Assembly: GCA_964643295.1 (NCBI GenBank)
Contig: CAZXSN010000026.1
Coordinates: forward strand, 1 to 35,066
Reading direction: 5' to 3'
Length of the DNA: 35,066 nucleotides
DNA from: Merdiplasma sp964643295
Lineage (GTDB): Bacteria > Bacillota > Clostridia > Lachnospirales > Lachnospiraceae
The notes below the pieces were generated by a model that saw only the letters and a program-made list of their open reading frames with translations, did no database searches and was not told the origin of the DNA. Positions within the stretch are counted from its first letter, which is position 1; the number at the start of each line of letters is the position of its first letter. Positions 30,948-35,066 of the stretch are shown piece by piece. A program made the position numbers and the translations under genes.

Positions 30948-33701
30948 ATGGGTTCACAGGTATCCGCGAACAAAAAAGATCCGGTCTGTATCGGACTTCT
31001 CGCGCACGTGGACGCTGGCAAGACGACGCTGGCTGAACGGATCCTGTACCTGACCGGCAGCATCCGCCGTCTGGGAAGGGTGGATCATGGGGATGCCTTC
31101 CTGGATACCTATGAACTCGAACGCTCCCGGGGTATCACGATCTTTTCCAAACAGGCGAAGCTGAGCCTTGACCGGTTTGATGTGACGCTGATGGATACGC
31201 CGGGACATGTGGATTTTTCCGCCGAGATGGAGCGCACTTTGCAGGTGCTGGATTACGCGATACTGGTAATCAGCGGGGCGGATGGGGTACAGGGACATGT
31301 GACGACTCTCTGGAAACTTCTGCGTCAGTACCGGATCCCGGTGTTTCTTTTTATCAACAAGATGGACCAGGAGGGAACCGACCGGAAGCGGCTTTTAAAG
31401 GAACTGCAGTCGCGGCTGGATGAGCACTGTCTGTACTTTGGAACCGACCAGGAAAAGGAGCCCTTTTTCGAGGAGCTTGCCATGTGCGAGGAGGAGCTGC
31501 TGGAATCGTATCTGGAAACCGGGGCCATAGAAGAGTCGGATATCCGGCGGCTGATTTGGGAGCGGAAAGTGTTTCCCTGTTTCTTTGGCTCGGCGCTCAA
31601 AGGCGACGGTGTGCCGGAGTTTTTACGCGCGGTTTCTTCGCTGCTTAAGACACCGGAGTATCCAAAAAAGTTTGGGGCGCGGGTGTACAAGATCTCCCGG
31701 GATGAGAAAGGAAACCGTTTGACTGATCTGAAAGTTACCGGCGGATCTTTGCGCGTTAAGCAGACACTGGAAGGGACCTTTACCAACGCCGATGGGGAGG
31801 CGGAAAGCTGGAAAGAGAAAATTGATCAGATCCGCATCTATTCCGGGGAAGGGTTTGAAGCCGTAAAGGAAGTTTCGGCGGGCACCGTGTGCGCGGTTTT
31901 AGGGCTTACCAAAACGTACTGCGGGGAAGGCTTAGGATGTGAAGCGGGACGGGTGCTGCCGATTCTGGAGCCGGTGTTAACTTATCAGGTCAAAGTTCCC
32001 GCGGAGAGGGATGTGCATCATACGTTTCTGCTTTTACGGCAGCTGGAGGAGGAAGTGCCGGAGCTGCATCTTGTGTGGAATGAGACTTCGCAGGAGATTC
32101 ACGCGCAGGTGATGGGCGAGGTGCAGATCGAGATTCTGAAAAACATGATCCGGGAGCGCTTTGGTTTCACGGCCGAGTTTGGCACCGGCAGCATTGTCTA
32201 CAAGGAGACGATCGCCGCCCCCGTGGAGGGTGTCGGGCATTTTGAGCCTCTGCGCCACTATGCGGAGGTGCATCTTCTGCTGGAGCCGCTGGAACGCGGA
32301 AGCGGACTAATGTACTCTTCTGCGGTGAGTACCGATGACCTGGATATCAATTGGCAGAGGCTGATCCTTACCCATCTGGAAGAGAAGGCCCATCTGGGGG
32401 TGCTGACCGGATCGGAGATCACCGATATGAAGATCACGCTGGTGGCTGGCCGCTCGCATCTGAAACACACGGAGGGCGGCGATTTTCGCCAGGCCACTTA
32501 CCGGGCGGTGCGCCACGGCCTTTGCCGGGCAGAGAGTATCCTTTTGGAGCCGGTGTATGAGTTTCGCCTCGAAGTGCCTGCTCAGAGCGTGGGACGGGCC
32601 ATGTCCGACTTAAAACGCATGCAGGGCACTTTTGCGGGGCCTGTGCAGGAGGGAGAGTTCTCTGTATTAACCGGCAGCGCCCCGGTGGCGAAGATGCGGG
32701 ATTATCAGACCGAGGTGGCGGCTTACACAAGAGGGCGGGGGAGGCTTTTCTGCTCTCTGAAGGGATATGAGGAGTGCCAGGACGCGAAGGAAGTGATCGA
32801 GTCCATTGGCTACGATCCGGAGACGGACGCGGACAATCCCTGCGGTTCGGTCTTTTGTGCCCACGGAGCCGGGTTTGTGGTGCCCTGGCAGCAGGTGGAA
32901 AACTTTATGCATCTGGAGTACGTGACGAAAAATACCCCCGCGAAACCCAAAGAAAGCGAAAGAAAGAGGGAGGCTGAAGATAAGCGGGCGCGTCCCTTAA
33001 CATCCTCTCTGGAAGATGACAAGGAGCTGATGGCGATCTTTGAGCGCACGTACGGAGCGAGCCGCCAGGAAAGAGCCTCTTTCGGCCGCACGGTGCGAGA
33101 TTTCGACGCGGGAAAGGAAAATCTGAAGCCCGGTAAACAAAAAGAACTCGACAGCTGTCTGCTCGTGGACGGGTACAACATCATTCATGCCTGGAAGGAG
33201 TTAAGCACCATCGCCCAGGACAACATGGACGGCGCCCGCGGCAAGCTGCTGGATATTCTCTGCAACTACCAGGGCTACCGCAAGATGCATCTGATCGTCG
33301 TGTTCGATGCCTACAAGGTTCCGGGCGGCGTCGGGGAAGTCAGCAAATACCACAACATTTTTACGGTCTATACGAAAGAGGCGGAGACGGCTGATCAGTA
33401 CATTGAAAAGACCGTCCACGAGATCGGCAGAAAGTACGATGTGACCGTTGCCACCTCCGACGCGGCGGAGCAGATGATCATCTGGGGACAGGGAGCGAAA
33501 CGTCTGTCCGCGAGGGGACTTTACGAGGAGATCCGCGAGACATTTCAGGAGATCCAGAAGGAATATCTGCGCACACATCCCGGAGGCAGGCATTACCTGT
33601 TTGAGAACCTGAGCGAGGATATGGCGGCGCTGTTTGAGGAAGTGCGTCTGGGAAAGAAGGATTTTAAAGACAGCGAAAGGAATCAGGGAGAGAAAAAATG
33701 A
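30948..33701 (+). CDS. TetM/EF-G-like ribosome GTPase fused to a NYN (Rae1/YacP-like) nuclease domain
   Basis: This 917-residue protein has two parts. Residues about 1-660 are an EF-G/TetM-type translation GTPase: G1 AHVDAGKTT (19-27), G2 RGITIF (61-66), G3 DTPGH (83-87), G4 NKMD (137-140), and the elongation-factor C-terminal domains with QMMGEVQIE-like and LEPVYEFRLEVP lines. After a charged linker (about 665-730) comes a NYN domain, about 735-905, with LLVDGYNIIHAW (Asp741), DGARGKLLDIL, VVFDAYKVPG, KEAETADQYIEK and VATSDAAEQMI, all intact. Rae1 of Bacillus is a ribosome-bound mRNA endonuclease. In the TetM loop position the sequence HTEGGDFRQ replaces SPVSTPADFR, so tetracycline protection is unproven. 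The gene overlaps the dipeptidase gene by four bases. Confidence 0.9.
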   Translation: MGSQVSANKKDPVCIGLLAHVDAGKTTLAERILYLTGSIRRLGRVDHGDAFLDTYELERSRGITIFSKQAKLSLDRFDVTLMDTPGHVDFSAEMERTLQVLDYAILVISGADGVQGHVTTLWKLLRQYRIPVFLFINKMDQEGTDRKRLLKELQSRLDEHCLYFGTDQEKEPFFEELAMCEEELLESYLETGAIEESDIRRLIWERKVFPCFFGSALKGDGVPEFLRAVSSLLKTPEYPKKFGARVYKISRDEKGNRLTDLKVTGGSLRVKQTLEGTFTNADGEAESWKEKIDQIRIYSGEGFEAVKEVSAGTVCAVLGLTKTYCGEGLGCEAGRVLPILEPVLTYQVKVPAERDVHHTFLLLRQLEEEVPELHLVWNETSQEIHAQVMGEVQIEILKNMIRERFGFTAEFGTGSIVYKETIAAPVEGVGHFEPLRHYAEVHLLLEPLERGSGLMYSSAVSTDDLDINWQRLILTHLEEKAHLGVLTGSEITDMKITLVAGRSHLKHTEGGDFRQATYRAVRHGLCRAESILLEPVYEFRLEVPAQSVGRAMSDLKRMQGTFAGPVQEGEFSVLTGSAPVAKMRDYQTEVAAYTRGRGRLFCSLKGYEECQDAKEVIESIGYDPETDADNPCGSVFCAHGAGFVVPWQQVENFMHLEYVTKNTPAKPKESERKREAEDKRARPLTSSLEDDKELMAIFERTYGASRQERASFGRTVRDFDAGKENLKPGKQKELDSCLLVDGYNIIHAWKELSTIAQDNMDGARGKLLDILCNYQGYRKMHLIVVFDAYKVPGGVGEVSKYHNIFTVYTKEAETADQYIEKTVHEIGRKYDVTVATSDAAEQMIIWGQGAKRLSARGLYEEIRETFQEIQKEYLRTHPGGRHYLFENLSEDMAALFEEVRLGKKDFKDSERNQGEKK

Positions 33702-34675
33702 GCACAACACCGTTTATCGATCTGCACTGCGATACACTGATGCAGGCCTGGTTTCGGCATCGGAAGGAGATTGCGGATATGCCTTCCGCGATGCTGGATG
33801 TGAAACGTTTAAGACAGGGAGGAGCCAAAGCCCAGTTTTTTGCGATCTACCTGCAGTCGCTTCGCCTGGAACACGCGCTGGGATTTTTGATGCCCTCGGA
33901 TGAAGTCTATATTGATACGCTGTTAAAGATCTTTCAGACGACTCTGAAAAACCACCCGGATGTGATCGCCTTTGCGGGAAATTATAAGGAGATGGAAGAA
34001 AACTGGAGGCAGGGGAAGATCAGCGCCTTTCTCACCGTGGAAGACGGGAGAGCCGTTAAGGGACACATGGAAACCCTTGCGCTCTACCACGAGAAAGGAG
34101 TGCGTCTTTTAGGGCTTACCTGGAATTATCCGAACTGTTTCGGATATCCGAACAGTACGGATCGAACGGAGATGAAACGCGGTCTTTCGGATTTCGGGAA
34201 AGAGGCGATCGGGGAATTAAACCGTTTGGGGATAATCATCGATGTCAGCCATCTCTCCGACGGCGGATTCTGGGATGTGGCGCACTTAAGCCGCAAGCCG
34301 TTCGTGGCCAGTCACTCCAATGCCCGGGCGCTTTGTGACCATCCGAGAAATCTGACAGACGAGATGATCCGGGCGGTTGCCGAAAGCGGCGGCGTGATCG
34401 GCCTGAACCAGTGCCCCAGATTCCTGTATCCGGGAAGTAATGAGAACCGGATCGAAGATCTTACCGCGCATCTTCTGCACTTTCGGAAAGTCGGAGGTCG
34501 AAGCGTTGCCGCGCTTGGAAGCGACTTTGACGGCATCAGCGGGAAACTTACGCTTGCCGGTCCGCAGGATTATGAAAAGCTTGCCCATGCTCTGGCAAAA
34601 GAAGGCCTCAGTGAAGAGGAGATCGATGAGATCTTCTATAAAAACGCGGAACGGGTGATCCGGGAAGTGCTGTAA
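33698..34675 (+). CDS. Membrane dipeptidase family (M19) zinc peptidase
   Basis: This 325-residue protein is a dinuclear zinc dipeptidase of the renal-dipeptidase type. Metal ligands are seen: His10 and Asp12 in FIDLHCDTL, bridging Glu115 in LTVEDGRA, His185 in IDVSHLSDGGFWD and His206 in VASHSNARALCDHPRN, with the aspartate Asp276 in LGSDFDGI. It has no signal peptide or anchor, so it acts in the cytoplasm, probably on dipeptides, possibly D-containing or cysteinyl ones. It begins in an ATGA overlap with the GTPase-NYN gene, so the two are translationally coupled, which may be simple packing or a functional link. Length is at the short end of the family, around 325-400. Confidence 0.9.
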   Translation: MSTTPFIDLHCDTLMQAWFRHRKEIADMPSAMLDVKRLRQGGAKAQFFAIYLQSLRLEHALGFLMPSDEVYIDTLLKIFQTTLKNHPDVIAFAGNYKEMEENWRQGKISAFLTVEDGRAVKGHMETLALYHEKGVRLLGLTWNYPNCFGYPNSTDRTEMKRGLSDFGKEAIGELNRLGIIIDVSHLSDGGFWDVAHLSRKPFVASHSNARALCDHPRNLTDEMIRAVAESGGVIGLNQCPRFLYPGSNENRIEDLTAHLLHFRKVGGRSVAALGSDFDGISGKLTLAGPQDYEKLAHALAKEGLSEEEIDEIFYKNAERVIREVL

Positions 34676-34703
34676 AACTGAATGAGAAGGAAGTATAAAA
34701 AAC

Positions 34704-34757
34704 GGCCCCCAGGAAGGCGGTTTTACTTAGCTGTACTTCCCTGGTGCTTTTTATTGA
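34704..34757 (+). terminator. Rho-independent terminator after the dipeptidase gene
   Basis: GCCCCCAGGAAG pairs with CTTCCCTGGTGC, with a bulged base and a 20-base loop, followed by TTTTTATT. It is about 30 bases past the dipeptidase stop. Confidence 0.7.
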
Positions 34758-34765
34758 AACAGTAT

Positions 34766-35066
34766 AAAACCCCCAGCTAAGCTGGGGAGACTATTAGATA
34801 CTGGAAGCGGTGAGGGAAGTACCAAAACCATAGGCCCCTGCTGTATCAAAGAGGCAGGTCTGGAAAACCGCATCAAAATACAGCAATGAGGCAGCTATGG
34901 AGGATAATAGTTTAGCACAGCCGCTGCAGCTGCACGTACCATATCGTGTTCATTCGTAAAATTCAAAGGAATGCGATGTTTGGGGCATTGCGAAAGGAAG
35001 CAGGCGGGATTTTGGGGAGAGTCTGCAGGATGGAGGAAGTAACGATCATCAGGGCAGCGATGCTCC
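34766..35066 (+). mobile_element. Left end of a decayed IS200-type (IS200/IS605) element
   Basis: CCCCAGC (34771-34777) pairs with GCTGGGG (34781-34787) around TAA, a hairpin typical of the left end of IS200-family elements. It is followed by a leader that carries further paired segments (AAGCGGTGAGG... and CCTGCTG...) and then a transposase start at 34897. The element runs off the window edge. IS200 elements have no terminal inverted repeats or target duplications, and transpose as single strands using such hairpins. Confidence 0.75.
34897..35066 (+). pseudogene. IS200-type Y1 transposase TnpA, frameshifted, 5' part
   Basis: ATG at 34897 (after GAGG) reads MEDNSLA, the usual start of IS200-type TnpA. 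It then continues in the +1 frame from 34919 as SRCSCTYHIVFIRKIQRNAMFGALRKEAGGIL, aligning with the family line NCTYHIVFxxKxRRxAxxGxLRxE. The shift fits loss of two bases from a CA run just after 34917. The last part (VTIIRAAML) also seems shifted against TIIEGHAMPDH, so a second indel is likely near 35050. It is therefore non-functional unless programmed frameshifting is involved. The catalytic tyrosine would lie outside the window. Confidence 0.75.

Noticed and set aside
30948..33701. Tetracycline resistance gene tet(M)-like
   Set aside because: The GTPase is only of the same superfamily; the loop that displaces the drug differs and an extra nuclease domain is attached, so a resistance call is not justified.

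Overview
The window reads as chromosomal DNA of a low-to-mid GC Gram-positive anaerobe, most likely a member of the Lachnospiraceae or a close clostridial relative. Supporting signs are the order rpsK-rpsD-rpoA-rplQ followed further on by ecfA1-ecfA2-ecfT-truA-rplM-rpsI, an S4 protein without the zinc cysteines, an unusually long L17 with a charged insertion, strong AGGAGG ribosome binding sites, a class B sortase, and a TetM-like GTPase fused to a NYN nuclease domain. The family assignment is inference from protein style and gene order; no database was searched.

Layout. 1-2410: the 3' end of the large ribosomal protein operon (rpsK end, rpsD, rpoA, rplQ), closed by a strong terminator. 2411-7640: an accessory insertion between rplQ and the ECF genes, holding a GNAT acetyltransferase with an extra N-terminal domain, a decayed Rpn-like nuclease gene with a second truncated copy of its 3' end, a 1 kb stretch without recognisable genes, and a cyclophilin on the minus strand. 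7619-12527: ECF transporter energising module, truA, then a separate promoter and the rplM-rpsI pair with a terminator. 12528-14084: a non-coding, decayed region with about twelve copies of a palindrome-centred repeat of about 34 bp (probably the relic of an insertion-sequence end) and a strong orphan promoter in front of a structured stretch. 14085-16411: a membrane acyltransferase and a secreted class B sortase with an acidic tail.

16834-26651 is the most notable part: nine tightly packed or overlapping genes for an ion-translocating membrane complex. The first seven follow the order of the sodium module of archaeal membrane-bound hydrogenase (mbhA to mbhH, equal to Mrp subunits E, F, G, the split end of A, B, C, D), with mbhE and mbhF fused into one protein. 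Three further NuoL/M/N-type pump subunits follow. All four pump subunits keep the glutamate and lysines needed for ion pumping, but no hydrogenase, Fe-S, flavin or NuoH-like subunit is present, so the redox or exchange partner is unknown.

26879-35066: a fucose isomerase-family protein, a GGDEF diguanylate cyclase with a cysteine-rich PAS-like region, the GTPase-NYN fusion (an EF-G/TetM-like ribosome binder joined to a Rae1/YacP-like ribonuclease domain) overlapping an M19 dipeptidase gene, and the decayed left end of an IS200-type element at the window edge. Every coding gene except the cyclophilin is on the plus strand.
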